Shown here piece after piece: positions 50,745 to 59,854 of a DNA stretch of 64,000 nucleotides. Position 1 is the stretch's first letter. Every line of letters starts with the position of its first letter. Made by a program: the position numbers and the translations under genes. The stretch lies in assembly GCF_034048115.1 (NCBI RefSeq), contig NZ_CP139145.1, positions 372,001 to 436,000 on the forward strand. Direction: 5' to 3'. The DNA is from Pseudarthrobacter sp. IC2-21. Lineage in GTDB: Bacteria; Actinomycetota; Actinomycetes; Actinomycetales; Micrococcaceae. Below the pieces are notes generated by a model. It searched no databases and was not told the DNA's origin. It was given only the letters and a program-made list of their open reading frames with translations.

Positions 50745-51844
50745 TGGGCCGGGTTCTGGTGGCCCGGCTGGACAGCCTGGGCGATGTACTGCTGGCGGGC
50801 CCGGCCGTGCGCGCCGTGGCCAACGGTCGGCAGCCCGACGGGAGCCAGTCCAATTATGTGGCAATGCTTTGCGGCCGGCAGGGCGAAGCGGCGGCGGCGA
50901 TGCTGCCCGGCGTGGGGGAGGTCTACAGCTGGGACAGCCCCTGGATCATGAACCCCGCGCCGCAGATGACCGGCTCCCATGCCGACCGGCTGATCGATTA
51001 TGTGCGCAACTCCCGGATCACCGAGGCCGTCATCCTGACCTCCTTCCATCAGTCGCCGCTGCCGCTGGCACTGCTGCTGCGGCTGGCGGGCGTGGAGCGG
51101 ATCAGCGGCGCCTCCACCGACTATGCGGGCTCCCTGCTGGACGTCAGGCTCAGGCCCGGCGAGGACATTCCGGAGGACCAGCCCGAAGCTGAGCGGGCCC
51201 TGGGGATCGCGCGGGCAGCCGGCTTCCAGCTGCCCCGCGGGGACGACGGGAAACTCCGGGTGCATTCCGTTCCGGACGTCATGGACCTGGTGGGGGAGGG
51301 ACCTTACGTGGTGGTTCATCCCGGCGCAGCTGTTCCCGCCAGGGCCTGGCCGCCGCTGCATCACGCCGCCGCCGTGGAACTCCTGGCCGGAGCAGGACAT
51401 CGCGTGGTGGTGACCGGCGGGCCGGCCGAGATGTCCCTGACCGCCACCGTGGCAGGACCGTCGGCACAAGACCTTGGCGGCCGCACGGACCTGCGCACCC
51501 TTGCCGGCGTCCTGGCCGGCGCTGACGCGGTGGTGACGGGAAACACCGGGCCGGCCCACCTGGCCGCAGCTGTGGGAACACCGGTGGTGTGCCTGTTTTC
51601 CCCCGTGGTCCCCGCCGTCCGCTGGGCCCCGTACGGCGTCCCGCTGGAGCTGCTGGGAGACCAGAATGCTGCCTGCCGCCTGACCCGGGCGAGGATCTGC
51701 CCGGTCCCCGGGCACCCGTGCCTGGATTCGGTGTCTCCGGAAGACGTGATGCAGGCGGTGGAACGCCTGATCGGCGGCGTGGCTTCCCTCAGCACGCACG
51801 CGAGCACCCGGCTCGGCACGCGCAGAAAGGACCGCAGCCCATGA
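50744..51844 (+). CDS. family 9 glycosyltransferase (heptosyltransferase-like) 2
   Basis: A 366-residue GT9 protein. The opening VLVARLDSLGDVLLAGPAVRA is the GT9 glycine loop; VVHPGAAVPARAWPPLHHA and VVTGNTGPAHLAAAVGTPVV are later donor-site segments. An unusual Ala-rich insert is not seen. It would transfer heptose from ADP-heptose to an acceptor at the inner membrane face. The ATG overlaps gmhB by one base (TGATG), and its stop overlaps the next gene (ATGA). Confidence 0.9.
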   Translation: MGRVLVARLDSLGDVLLAGPAVRAVANGRQPDGSQSNYVAMLCGRQGEAAAAMLPGVGEVYSWDSPWIMNPAPQMTGSHADRLIDYVRNSRITEAVILTSFHQSPLPLALLLRLAGVERISGASTDYAGSLLDVRLRPGEDIPEDQPEAERALGIARAAGFQLPRGDDGKLRVHSVPDVMDLVGEGPYVVVHPGAAVPARAWPPLHHAAAVELLAGAGHRVVVTGGPAEMSLTATVAGPSAQDLGGRTDLRTLAGVLAGADAVVTGNTGPAHLAAAVGTPVVCLFSPVVPAVRWAPYGVPLELLGDQNAACRLTRARICPVPGHPCLDSVSPEDVMQAVERLIGGVASLSTHASTRLGTRRKDRSP

Positions 51845-52899
51845 GGATCCTGTTGTGGCACGTCCACGGATCATGGACCGACGCGTTTGTCCGCGGCAGC
51901 CATGAGTACCTCCTCCCGGTGCTCCCCGGGGGCGGCCCCTGGGGCTTGGGCCGGGCGGACAGGGACTGGCCGGACTCCGTCCGGGAGGTGGCGCTGGCGC
52001 ACCTCGACGCGGACACGATAGACGCCGTCGTGCTTCAGCGGCCGGAGGAAATCGGGGAGGTGGCAGAACGGCTCGGCCGCCGTCCCGGCGGTGACCTTCC
52101 TGCGGTGTTCGTGGAACACAACACGCCAAAGGTGAATTTCCCGTTCAGCCGGCACCCGCTGGCTGACCAGGACAGCATTCCGGTGGTGCACGTGACGCAC
52201 TTCAACAAGCTCGCCTGGGACACCGGGCGGGCCCCGTCGCTGGTGGTGGAACACGGCATCCCGGACCCGGGCCACCTGTACACGGGCGAACTGCCGGAGC
52301 TGGGCGTGGTGGTGAACGAGCCCGTGCGCCGGGGTCGGGTGACCGGAACGGACCTGCTGCCGGCGTTCGCTGCCGTGGCCCCGGTCCATGTGTTCGGGAT
52401 GAAGACCGAAGGCCTGGCCGCCGCGGCCGGGTTCGAAACCTCCCGGCTCCGTCTCCGCGGTGACCTCAAACCCCGCGAGCTCCACCGCGAACTGGCCCGC
52501 TGCCGGGTCTATGTCCACCCCATGCGCTGGACGTCGCTGGGGCTGTCCCTCCTGGAAGCCATGCACCTGGGCATGCCGGTCCTGGCCCTCGCCACCACGG
52601 AAGCACCCCGGGCGGTCCCGGCGGAGGCAGGCACGGTATCCGCCGACGTCGGGGAGCTCCTCCACACCGCCCGGCGCCTCCTCGCCAATCCGGAGGAGGC
52701 CCGGCGGCGGGGTACTGCGGCGCGTGAAGCGGCCCTCGCACGCTACAGCCTGGGCAGGTTCCTGGCTGACTGGGACGCGGTCCTTGCGGAGCTGCGGCCC
52801 CGGCGTCTGGCCAGCAGAAGCCCGGGTGACGGCGAACCGTCCAGTGAACGTCAGGAAGAGCAGATCCTTGTTCCGGCGCGAGAGAGGAAGTCCCCATGA
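51841..52899 (+). CDS. glycosyltransferase (GT-B fold, family 4-like)
   Basis: A 352-residue protein with GT-B features. The N-domain starts MRILLWHVHGSWTDAFVRGS; the C-domain has LKPRELHRELARCRVYVHPM and SLGLSLLEAMHLGMPVLALA, the latter resembling the retaining GT4 nucleotide-sugar loop with its conserved Glu (LLEAMHLGMPV). Family is not certain because the usual EPFGIV motif is degenerate. It is in the middle of the heptose operon with ATGA overlaps on both sides. Confidence 0.8.
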   Translation: MRILLWHVHGSWTDAFVRGSHEYLLPVLPGGGPWGLGRADRDWPDSVREVALAHLDADTIDAVVLQRPEEIGEVAERLGRRPGGDLPAVFVEHNTPKVNFPFSRHPLADQDSIPVVHVTHFNKLAWDTGRAPSLVVEHGIPDPGHLYTGELPELGVVVNEPVRRGRVTGTDLLPAFAAVAPVHVFGMKTEGLAAAAGFETSRLRLRGDLKPRELHRELARCRVYVHPMRWTSLGLSLLEAMHLGMPVLALATTEAPRAVPAEAGTVSADVGELLHTARRLLANPEEARRRGTAAREAALARYSLGRFLADWDAVLAELRPRRLASRSPGDGEPSSERQEEQILVPARERKSP

Positions 52900-54146
52900 G
52901 AATCTCCATGGTTTCAGAACATGCCAGCCCGCTGGCCGCGCTGGGCGGAGTGGACGCCGGTGGCCAAAACGTCCACGTTGCAGCATTGTCGGAGGCCCTC
53001 GCCGCCCGGGGCCACAGCGTCACCGTCTACACCCGGCGCGACGCACCGCAACTGCCCCGGCGGGTGCCGGTGGGCCCACGGCTCGAGGTGGTCAACGTGG
53101 ACGCCGGGCCTGCCCGCCACATCCCCAAGGATGAGCTGCTCCCGTTTATGGGGGCTCTCGCGGACGGCATCGCCACGGACTGGGGCCAGCAGCCGCCGGA
53201 CGTGGTCCACGGCCATTTCTGGATGTCGGGTCTCGCGGCGCTGGACGCTGCCGGCCGGTATGCGGGCTTCCGGGTCCCGGTGGTCCAGACGTTCCATGCG
53301 CTGGGCACCGTCAAACGCCGGCACCAGGGCGCCGATGACACCAGCCCGCGGGAGCGCCGCTGGCTGGAACCGGGCGTGGGACGTTCCGCTGACCGGATCA
53401 TCGCCACCTGCCCGGATGAAGTTTTCGAACTCCGGGCCATGGGCATCGACACGGCCAAGGTATCCGTTGCGCCGTGCGGCGTGGACCTTGGACTTTTCAC
53501 GGCCGACGGGCCGGTCGCCCCGCGGCCGCGCAGCCACCGCATCCTCTCGGTGGGGCGCCTGGTGCCCCGCAAGGGCGTTGACCTGGTGATCCGTGCGCTT
53601 CCGCAGCTCGCCGCGGCGGGCTATGACGACGTCGAACTCCTGATCGTGGGCGGCGGTGCCGAGGCGGGGCTGCTGGAGTCCGATCCGGAGGTGCGCCGCC
53701 TCCTGGCGTTGGCCGCGGAACTCGGTGTCAGGGACAAAGTGACCCTGCTGGGCCACGTGCCCCGGGCTGAGATGCCGGCGATTTTCCGCAGCGCTGACGC
53801 CGTGGTGTGTGCCCCCTGGTACGAGCCTTTCGGGATTGTCCCGTTGGAAGCAATGGCGTGCGGGGTCCCCGTGGTGGCTGCCGCCGTCGGTGGCCTCCGC
53901 GACACCGTTGTGGACGGCGGCACGGGGATCCACGTCCCGCCGCGGGATCCGCAGGCCATCGCCTCCGCGCTGACACGCCTGCTCGGCGAGCCCGCACTGC
54001 GCGCAGAACTGGGCGCGGCCGGGCAGCGGCGCGCCCGCTCACGCTATTCATGGCAGCGGGTGGCCGCCGAAACCGAAAAGGCATACGAACTGGCGGTGGC
54101 GGCAATGCCCGCCGGGCAGGTCCGGATGGAAGGAGTTGCGCTGTGA
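52896..54146 (+). CDS. family 4 glycosyltransferase
   Basis: A 416-residue retaining glycosyltransferase. Residues near 16-28 (LGGVDAGGQNVHV) form the acceptor/donor loop typical of GT4. SVGRLVPRKGVDLVIRALPQL (about 210-230) and WYEPFGIVPLEAMACGVPVVA (about 308-328) with catalytic Glu are clear. The fold and N-terminal pattern resemble MshA and sucrose-phosphate synthase-like enzymes. It sits between two heptose genes with overlaps, so it probably adds a sugar to the same polymer or lipid. Confidence 0.9.
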   Translation: MRISMVSEHASPLAALGGVDAGGQNVHVAALSEALAARGHSVTVYTRRDAPQLPRRVPVGPRLEVVNVDAGPARHIPKDELLPFMGALADGIATDWGQQPPDVVHGHFWMSGLAALDAAGRYAGFRVPVVQTFHALGTVKRRHQGADDTSPRERRWLEPGVGRSADRIIATCPDEVFELRAMGIDTAKVSVAPCGVDLGLFTADGPVAPRPRSHRILSVGRLVPRKGVDLVIRALPQLAAAGYDDVELLIVGGGAEAGLLESDPEVRRLLALAAELGVRDKVTLLGHVPRAEMPAIFRSADAVVCAPWYEPFGIVPLEAMACGVPVVAAAVGGLRDTVVDGGTGIHVPPRDPQAIASALTRLLGEPALRAELGAAGQRRARSRYSWQRVAAETEKAYELAVAAMPAGQVRMEGVAL

Positions 54147-54832
54147 CTGCCGAATGGTCCATCCGGGAGCAGGACCTGCAGACGCTGACCGCGGACCCGG
54201 CGTTTCCTGCCACACTGCCCGGACTGGCGGCGGACAACGCCGCGGCAATGGACGCCGTCCACGTCCACCTGGACAACGTCCTTCCCGCGCTGGATTCGCT
54301 CCGCAGCCAGGCCGGCCGGCTCGCCGCCTGGGGCGTGGAACTGGCGAACCGGCTGCTCAGCGGTCAGCGGCTCCTGGCCGCAGGGAACGGCGGATCCGCC
54401 GCTGAGGCACAACATTTCACCGCGGAACTCGTGGGCCGGTTCGATGGTGAACGCCTCCCGTTTTCCGCCATCGCGCTGCACGCGGAAAGTTCCGCCGTGA
54501 CCGCCATCTCCAACGACTACGGCTACGAGGAGGTGTTCGCCCGGCAGGTCCAGGCCCACGGCCGCATCGGCGACGTGCTGGTCCTGCTGTCCACCAGCGG
54601 CAACAGCCCCAACCTGCTCCGCGCGGTGGAAGCGGCCGGACGCGTGGGCATCACCACCTGGGCGCTCACCGGTTCCGGGCCCAATCCGCTCGCCGCTGCC
54701 TGCGACGAGGCGGTCCTGATCGATGCGGTCAACGCCAACGCCCAGGAAGGCCATCTGATCGCGTTGCATGCACTCTGCCGGGCCTTTGACTTGGAGGTCC
54801 GTCGCCGGGCCTCGGGGATGGGGCTGCCATGA
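54143..54832 (+). CDS. gmhA: phosphoheptose isomerase
   Basis: A 229-residue SIS-domain enzyme that converts sedoheptulose 7-phosphate to D-glycero-D-manno-heptose 7-phosphate, the first step of the pathway. LLAAGNGGSAAEAQHFTAELVGRF (quoted: AAGNGGSAAEAQHFTAEL) is the GmhA signature; LLSTSGNSPNLLRAVE binds phosphate, and the C-terminal NAQEGHLIALHALCRAF carries the catalytic His. The GTG at 54143 has AGGAG upstream and overlaps the previous stop (GTGA). Confidence 0.93.
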   Translation: MTAEWSIREQDLQTLTADPAFPATLPGLAADNAAAMDAVHVHLDNVLPALDSLRSQAGRLAAWGVELANRLLSGQRLLAAGNGGSAAEAQHFTAELVGRFDGERLPFSAIALHAESSAVTAISNDYGYEEVFARQVQAHGRIGDVLVLLSTSGNSPNLLRAVEAAGRVGITTWALTGSGPNPLAAACDEAVLIDAVNANAQEGHLIALHALCRAFDLEVRRRASGMGLP

Positions 54833-56211
54833 GGATCGTTGTGGTGGGTGACGCGATCCTGGACGTAGACCTCTGCGGTGAAGCCACCCGGCTCAGCCCC
54901 GACGCGCCCGTCCCCGTGGTGGATGTCTCCACCGTCAGGCGGCGCGCCGGGGGCGCCGGACTTGTCGCCCGGATGCTGGCAGAGGACGGCTGGCCGGTCA
55001 CCTTGGTCACCGTGCTGGCGGACGACGACGCCGGGCGGCATGTGGAATCCGCGCTCGCCGGGGTGAAGGTGGTGGCAGGTCCAAGCGCCACCCCGACGCC
55101 TGTCAAGACCCGCGTGCGGGCAGGGCACCAGGCAGTGGTCCGTTTTGATGAGGGCTGCGGACCGCCGGAGGCGCCGGAAACCACCCCTGCCATGCTCCGG
55201 GCTGTGGCCAAGGCCGGTGCCATCATTGTGGCCGATTACGGTCGCGGCCTGGCGGGCAACCCGCAACTCCGGGAACTGCTGGAGCGGATGGCCGACGACG
55301 TGCCCATCGTCTGGGACCCGCACCCCTCCGGCGCCCGCCCCGTCCCCGGCGTGGCAGTGGTGACGCCCAACCTCGCGGAAGCTCATCAGGCCGCGGGCAC
55401 CCGGACCGGTGGCCCCTTCGGACCGCCGCGTGCGGACGGCGCCGGCGGTGTCGCCGCCATCCTGCTGGACGATTGGCACAGCCGCGCGGTCCTGGTCACC
55501 ACCGGAGAGAAGGGCGCCACGCTGCTGCTCGAACGGGACCGCACACCCCGCCCCATCCTGGCGCCGCGGGTAGTGGCCGCCGATCCCTGCGGAGCCGGGG
55601 ACAGGCTGGCCGCGAGCATCGCCGCCCACCTGCTGCAGGGGCGGGACCTTGAGGACGCTGCCGTGCTGGCCGTCCACGAGGCAGCCGAATTCCTGGCCGC
55701 CGGCGGAGTGGCCTCGCTGCCGGACCGGCACGGCAACGGAAAGTTCCGGCGGCGGCCCGCGGAGCCGCTGCTGCTGGTTCGCCGGGTCCGGGACAACGGC
55801 GGCAAAGTGGTGGCCACGGGCGGCTGCTTCGACCTGCTCCACGCCGGCCACGTCAGGTCCCTGGCCGCTGCCCGGGAACTGGGTGACTGCCTGGTGGTGT
55901 GCCTGAACTCGGACGCATCCGTACGCAGGCTGAAGGGCGAGCAGCGTCCCATCATGGCCGAGCAGGACCGGGCGGAGCTGCTGCTGGCCCTGGAATGCGT
56001 GGATGCGGTCATGATCTTCGACGAGGACACCCCGGAAGCCGCCCTGCAGAGGCTGCGCCCCGACATCTGGGTCAAGGGCGGCGACTACAACGGTGAACAT
56101 CTGCCCGAAGCGGAGCTGGTGGAGAGCTGGGGCGGGCGCTGCGTCACCGTCCCCTACTATCCGGCCCGCTCCTCAACCCTCCTTGCAGAGGCCCTCGCGA
56201 AAGTCAGCTGA
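54829..56211 (+). CDS. hldE: bifunctional heptose 7-phosphate kinase/heptose 1-phosphate adenylyltransferase, copy 1
   Basis: A 460-residue fusion of a PfkB-type kinase (about 1-310) and a nucleotidyltransferase (about 325-460). Kinase residues: GDAILDVDLCGEATRLSPDA is typical, and the base is Asp258 in DPCGAGDRLA. The transferase has HxGH at 338-341 (CFDLLHAGHVRSL) and the later KGGDYN. One oddity is that the usual GGAANVA sugar-binding motif reads GGAGLVA. It overlaps gmhA by ATGA. The two activities flank the GmhB phosphatase step. Confidence 0.9.
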   Translation: MRIVVVGDAILDVDLCGEATRLSPDAPVPVVDVSTVRRRAGGAGLVARMLAEDGWPVTLVTVLADDDAGRHVESALAGVKVVAGPSATPTPVKTRVRAGHQAVVRFDEGCGPPEAPETTPAMLRAVAKAGAIIVADYGRGLAGNPQLRELLERMADDVPIVWDPHPSGARPVPGVAVVTPNLAEAHQAAGTRTGGPFGPPRADGAGGVAAILLDDWHSRAVLVTTGEKGATLLLERDRTPRPILAPRVVAADPCGAGDRLAASIAAHLLQGRDLEDAAVLAVHEAAEFLAAGGVASLPDRHGNGKFRRRPAEPLLLVRRVRDNGGKVVATGGCFDLLHAGHVRSLAAARELGDCLVVCLNSDASVRRLKGEQRPIMAEQDRAELLLALECVDAVMIFDEDTPEAALQRLRPDIWVKGGDYNGEHLPEAELVESWGGRCVTVPYYPARSSTLLAEALAKVS

Positions 56212-56272
56212 CCTCTCACGCCGATTCCTCAACAGCTCCACCCCCGGAGCCAACCCCATTGGAAGGAACACC

Positions 56273-56974
56273 ATGAACACTGACTCATCCTGGCCCGGCC
56301 GGGTCCTGGTCACGGGAGGCGGCTCCGGGCTTGGCGCCGCCGTCGTTGATGCCGTGCTCAAAGCCGGCGGGACACCGGTGGTCCTTGACCGCGATATCAG
56401 CACGGTGTCCGGCGTCAAGGCCTTTGAGGTGGACGTTGCGGACCGGGCCGCGGTGGAGCAGACCGTCCGGGAAGCGGCGGAGTCCCTGGGCGGGCTGGAT
56501 GCCGTGGTCACGGCGGCGGGCATCGACCGCTGCGGCAAACTGGCCGATGTCGCGGCGGAGGAATGGGAGAAGGTGGTCGGCGTCAACCTGCTGGGCACCG
56601 TCTCGGTGGTCCGGGCGGCGCTGCCTTATCTCAAGAGCTCGCACGGCCGGGTGGTGACGGTGGCATCCACGCTGGCTAAGCGGGCGGTGGCTGATGCCAC
56701 GGCCTACTGTGCGTCCAAGTTCGGCGTACTCGGCTTCACCCATGCCCTGGCGGCGGAGACGGCCGGGGAGATCGGTGTGACGGCCATGATCCCGGGCGGC
56801 ATGAAGACCCACTTCTTCGATGACCGGACCGAGCAGTACCGGCCACAGGACGATTCCCGCCTGAACAGCCCCGGCAACGTGGCCCAGGCCATTTTGTTTG
56901 TGCTGGCCCAGCCGCAGGGCTGCGAGGTCCGGGAGATGCTGATCTGCCACGCGGAGGAAGGATCCTGGCCGTAA
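56273..56974 (+). CDS. classical short-chain dehydrogenase in heptose operon
   Basis: A 233-residue SDR. The cofactor motif is VTGGGSGLGAAV (residues 14-25), followed by DRDI and an Asp that suggests NAD(H). Catalytic Ser is in TVASTLAKRA and YxxxK in AYCASKFG. It is too short and lacks the extended fold of HldD epimerase, so it is not the usual ADP-heptose epimerase. It may oxidise or reduce a heptose or acceptor sugar. The ATG has GGAAGGA upstream and lies 61 bases after hldE copy 1. Confidence 0.88.
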   Translation: MNTDSSWPGRVLVTGGGSGLGAAVVDAVLKAGGTPVVLDRDISTVSGVKAFEVDVADRAAVEQTVREAAESLGGLDAVVTAAGIDRCGKLADVAAEEWEKVVGVNLLGTVSVVRAALPYLKSSHGRVVTVASTLAKRAVADATAYCASKFGVLGFTHALAAETAGEIGVTAMIPGGMKTHFFDDRTEQYRPQDDSRLNSPGNVAQAILFVLAQPQGCEVREMLICHAEEGSWP

Positions 56975-57004
56975 CGCGCCCGTCTTCACGGCCCGCTGTG
57001 CGGT

Positions 57005-58156
57005 TCACAGCCCCAACAGGCTGCGGACGTCCACGTACACGTCCTCCCACCGGATTCCGGCCACCAGCGAATCGTTGTGGGGGCAGCGCGGAGCCGTCCA
57101 GCCAACCTGTGTGACGTCCGCGCCGCACACGGGGCAATGTGTCACCCAGGAAAGGTGGACCCGGTGCCGCCCGCGCCCCAGGGGCCCGGAGGTCAGGGCG
57201 TTTCCGGCCCAATAGATGCCTACGGTAGGGGCACCGAGTGCCTGCGCCAGGTGACGGGGACCGCTGTCATTGGCCAGCACCGCATCCGCGCGCGCCAGCA
57301 GTGCGGCCAGTTCGCCGAGCCCCAGCCTGCCGGCCACGGAGGACACCCGGCTTCCGCCGGCGGAACGGCCGCCCGTGGAAGGACCTCCCGTGGAACGCCC
57401 GACGGCGGCACTCACCACGGCGGCCGCCAGTTCCGTTTCGGTGTGGTCACCGATCACCACCACCGTGGCGCCGTCGTCGGCTGCTGCCTTGGCGACTGCC
57501 CCGAAACTCTCCGCCGGCCAGTGCCGGCGGGGGTCCGTGGCGCCGGGATGAAGCACCAGGAGCGGCCGGTCCGTCCGCGGCAGCGCGGCGCCCAGCACGG
57601 CCGGGAGCCCGGCCACGAACTCCGCCCGCGGGTTCAACCGCGCCTCCAGCAGGACCGGCGGGGCCCCGGCCAGCCCGGCAACTTCCAGGGCACGGGTGGG
57701 TTCGTGCTGGTAATACGTGTACGGCAGGGTGCGTTCCAGGGGCTCGGCGTCCGGGGTCGCGGAGCCCACCGTGTGCCGCGCCCGGACCTGCAGCAGGAAC
57801 GGGTTGGAGAACCGTCCGCCGCCGTGAAGCTGCACGGCGAGGTCGAACTGCCGTGCCCGGGCCGCGCCGAAGAAGGTGGCCAGGGCGGCCGGATCCTCGG
57901 GGCCGGGCCGGACCCCTTCGGCAGCGGGCAGCACCATCACATCGTCCAGGGGCGTGTGGGTGGCGGCCAGGAGGGCTTCATGGGCGGGCGTGCCCAGCAG
58001 GGTCACTGCACTGCCGGGATAGGCCGCCTTCAAGGCGGACACGGCAGGAAGGGCAAACATCAGGTCGCCGAGTCCGCCGCCGCGCAGCAGCGCGATCCGC
58101 GAAACCCCGGCAAACCTCTCCAGCACCGGTCCCACGCCGCCAACGGTTCGTTCCAT
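57005..58156 (-). CDS. family 9 glycosyltransferase (heptosyltransferase-like) 3
   Basis: A 383-residue GT9 protein. IALLRGGGLGDLMFALPAVSALKAA and VLANDSGPRHLAQALGAPTVGIYW are the N- and C-domain signatures. Between them is a repetitive SxGGPSTGGRSAGG-type insert near residue 255. The C-terminus has a Cys/His-rich segment, THCPVCGADVTQVGW followed by CPHND, which looks like a small metal-binding finger and is uncommon for the family. It is convergent with the heptose operon and divergent from the aldehyde dehydrogenase gene. The start has GGGAGGGG upstream. Confidence 0.88.
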   Translation of the reverse strand: MERTVGGVGPVLERFAGVSRIALLRGGGLGDLMFALPAVSALKAAYPGSAVTLLGTPAHEALLAATHTPLDDVMVLPAAEGVRPGPEDPAALATFFGAARARQFDLAVQLHGGGRFSNPFLLQVRARHTVGSATPDAEPLERTLPYTYYQHEPTRALEVAGLAGAPPVLLEARLNPRAEFVAGLPAVLGAALPRTDRPLLVLHPGATDPRRHWPAESFGAVAKAAADDGATVVVIGDHTETELAAAVVSAAVGRSTGGPSTGGRSAGGSRVSSVAGRLGLGELAALLARADAVLANDSGPRHLAQALGAPTVGIYWAGNALTSGPLGRGRHRVHLSWVTHCPVCGADVTQVGWTAPRCPHNDSLVAGIRWEDVYVDVRSLLGL

Positions 58157-58357
58157 GCGCTGCCCCTCCCGTGCTGCCGGCCACCTGGCTCACGCCTGCG
58201 CCTGGCCATGCGCCCACGCTTGTTCTCCAGCCTGTGGTGCCACCCTACGGATGCCGGGCACCGCTGGCTACACATGGATTCTGTGCCCGAATCCGGCGTG
58301 TAAACATCCTCTCCCGGGGTACGGGACCGCAAGGAGAAGTACGTACGGAGGAGATCC

Positions 58358-59854
58358 ATGCATACCACCGCCACACCCACGCCGCCCGCCGCCCGGCAGG
58401 TTGACGGCCCCGGACTGACCATCACCGATCCCCGCACCGGGGAGTATCTGTGGTCCATCCCCGAGGCCGGACCGGACGAGGCGAATGACGCCATCCGGAT
58501 TGCCCGGAGCGCGGCCGCCGGCTGGGCCGCGGTGGCGCCGGCGGAGCGGGGTGCCGCGCTCCGGAAGGCGGCACGGGCCCTTGACGCAGCGGCGGAGGAA
58601 CTGGCGGGCCTCAACAGCCGCGAAACCGGACGCCCGTTTCAGGAGGCGCTCGCCGGAATCGCTGCCGGGGTGTCCACGCTGGAGCAGTACGCCGAGATCG
58701 GCCCGTTGCACCGGGGACACAGCCTGCTCGGCAGCAGGTCCGCCTCTGACTACACCGTTGCCGAACCCCGGGGTGCGGCGGTGCTCCTCACTCCCTGGAA
58801 CGATCCTGTTGCCGTGGCCTGCGGCCTCATCGGCGCGGCCGCGGTCACCGGCAACACCGTGCTGCACAAACCGAGTGAACGCTGCCCCCGGCTCGGTGAG
58901 GTCCTGGGGGCGGTGCTGACGACGGCATTTCCGCCCGGGGTCCTGCAGACTGTGTCCGGCGGGGCCGGTGTGGGCACCCTCCTGACCCGGGCCGGCGTCG
59001 ACGTTATTGCGCACGTGGGATCCAGCGCCTCGGGCACCCTGATCGCCGGCGCCGGGGCTCAAACGGGGGCCCACGTGATCCGCGAAAACGGCGGGAACGA
59101 TCCCTTGGTGGTCGACCGGGATGTGGACCCGGTCTGGGCGGCCGAGCAGGCTGCCATCGGTGCCTTCAGCAACAGCGGGCAGATCTGCACCGCGGTGGAG
59201 CGGATCTACGTCCACGAAGCCATCGCGGCCCGTTTCTGTTCAGCCTTGGAGGCCGAAGCGGCGCTCCGCAACCACAACGGCAGCGTGGCCCCGCTGGTGG
59301 ACACCAGGCTCCGGAACAGTGTCCATGCCCAGGTGTCGGAGGCCCTCGAACAGGGTGCGCGGGCGGTGGAGGGCGGTGTTGTTCCCGAGGGGCCGGGCGC
59401 CTTCTACCCGGCCACGGTCCTGCTCGAGTGCACCGACGCCATGCAGGTCATGACGGAAGAGACCTTCGGTCCGGTGGCTGCGGTGCGGGTTGTTCCCACG
59501 TTCGAGGACGCGCTGCGGCTGGCGGGCAGTGGGCGCTACGGCCTGGCCGCCACCGTCCTGACAGGCAGTATCGCCCACGTTCAGAAAGCCATTGCGGCCC
59601 TCCCGGTGGGCACTGTGAAAATCAACGAGGTGTTTGGCGGTGCGCCGGGCGGATCGGCTCAGCCCCGGGGAGCCAGCGGCGAGGGGTTCGGCTACGGCCC
59701 GGAACTGCTGGATGAATTCACCCGGGTGAAGGTGGTGCATGTGGCCGCGCCGCCGTCTTTTGCCCTGCACCTGCCGGACGAGCCGGCGCCGGAACCGGTG
59801 CCGGCCGAACAGATGGCGGAACAGGTGCAGGACCCGAACGGGAGCCCGCAATGA
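58358..59854 (+). CDS. aldehyde dehydrogenase family protein
   Basis: A 498-residue NAD(P)-dependent dehydrogenase. The general base is Glu243 and the nucleophile Cys277 (SGQICTAVERI); TPWNDPVAVACGL is the cofactor-side motif. The segment that normally reads ELGG-K-P is RENGGNDP here. The gene overlaps the second hldE copy by ATGA, so both are probably cotranscribed. It might oxidise an aldehyde formed from a heptose, but that is inference only. GGAGGAG precedes the ATG. Confidence 0.9.
   Translation: MHTTATPTPPAARQVDGPGLTITDPRTGEYLWSIPEAGPDEANDAIRIARSAAAGWAAVAPAERGAALRKAARALDAAAEELAGLNSRETGRPFQEALAGIAAGVSTLEQYAEIGPLHRGHSLLGSRSASDYTVAEPRGAAVLLTPWNDPVAVACGLIGAAAVTGNTVLHKPSERCPRLGEVLGAVLTTAFPPGVLQTVSGGAGVGTLLTRAGVDVIAHVGSSASGTLIAGAGAQTGAHVIRENGGNDPLVVDRDVDPVWAAEQAAIGAFSNSGQICTAVERIYVHEAIAARFCSALEAEAALRNHNGSVAPLVDTRLRNSVHAQVSEALEQGARAVEGGVVPEGPGAFYPATVLLECTDAMQVMTEETFGPVAAVRVVPTFEDALRLAGSGRYGLAATVLTGSIAHVQKAIAALPVGTVKINEVFGGAPGGSAQPRGASGEGFGYGPELLDEFTRVKVVHVAAPPSFALHLPDEPAPEPVPAEQMAEQVQDPNGSPQ

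Noticed and set aside
56273..56974. SDR as the ADP-heptose 6-epimerase HldD
   Set aside because: It is a 233-residue classical SDR; HldD is a longer extended SDR with a different motif set.
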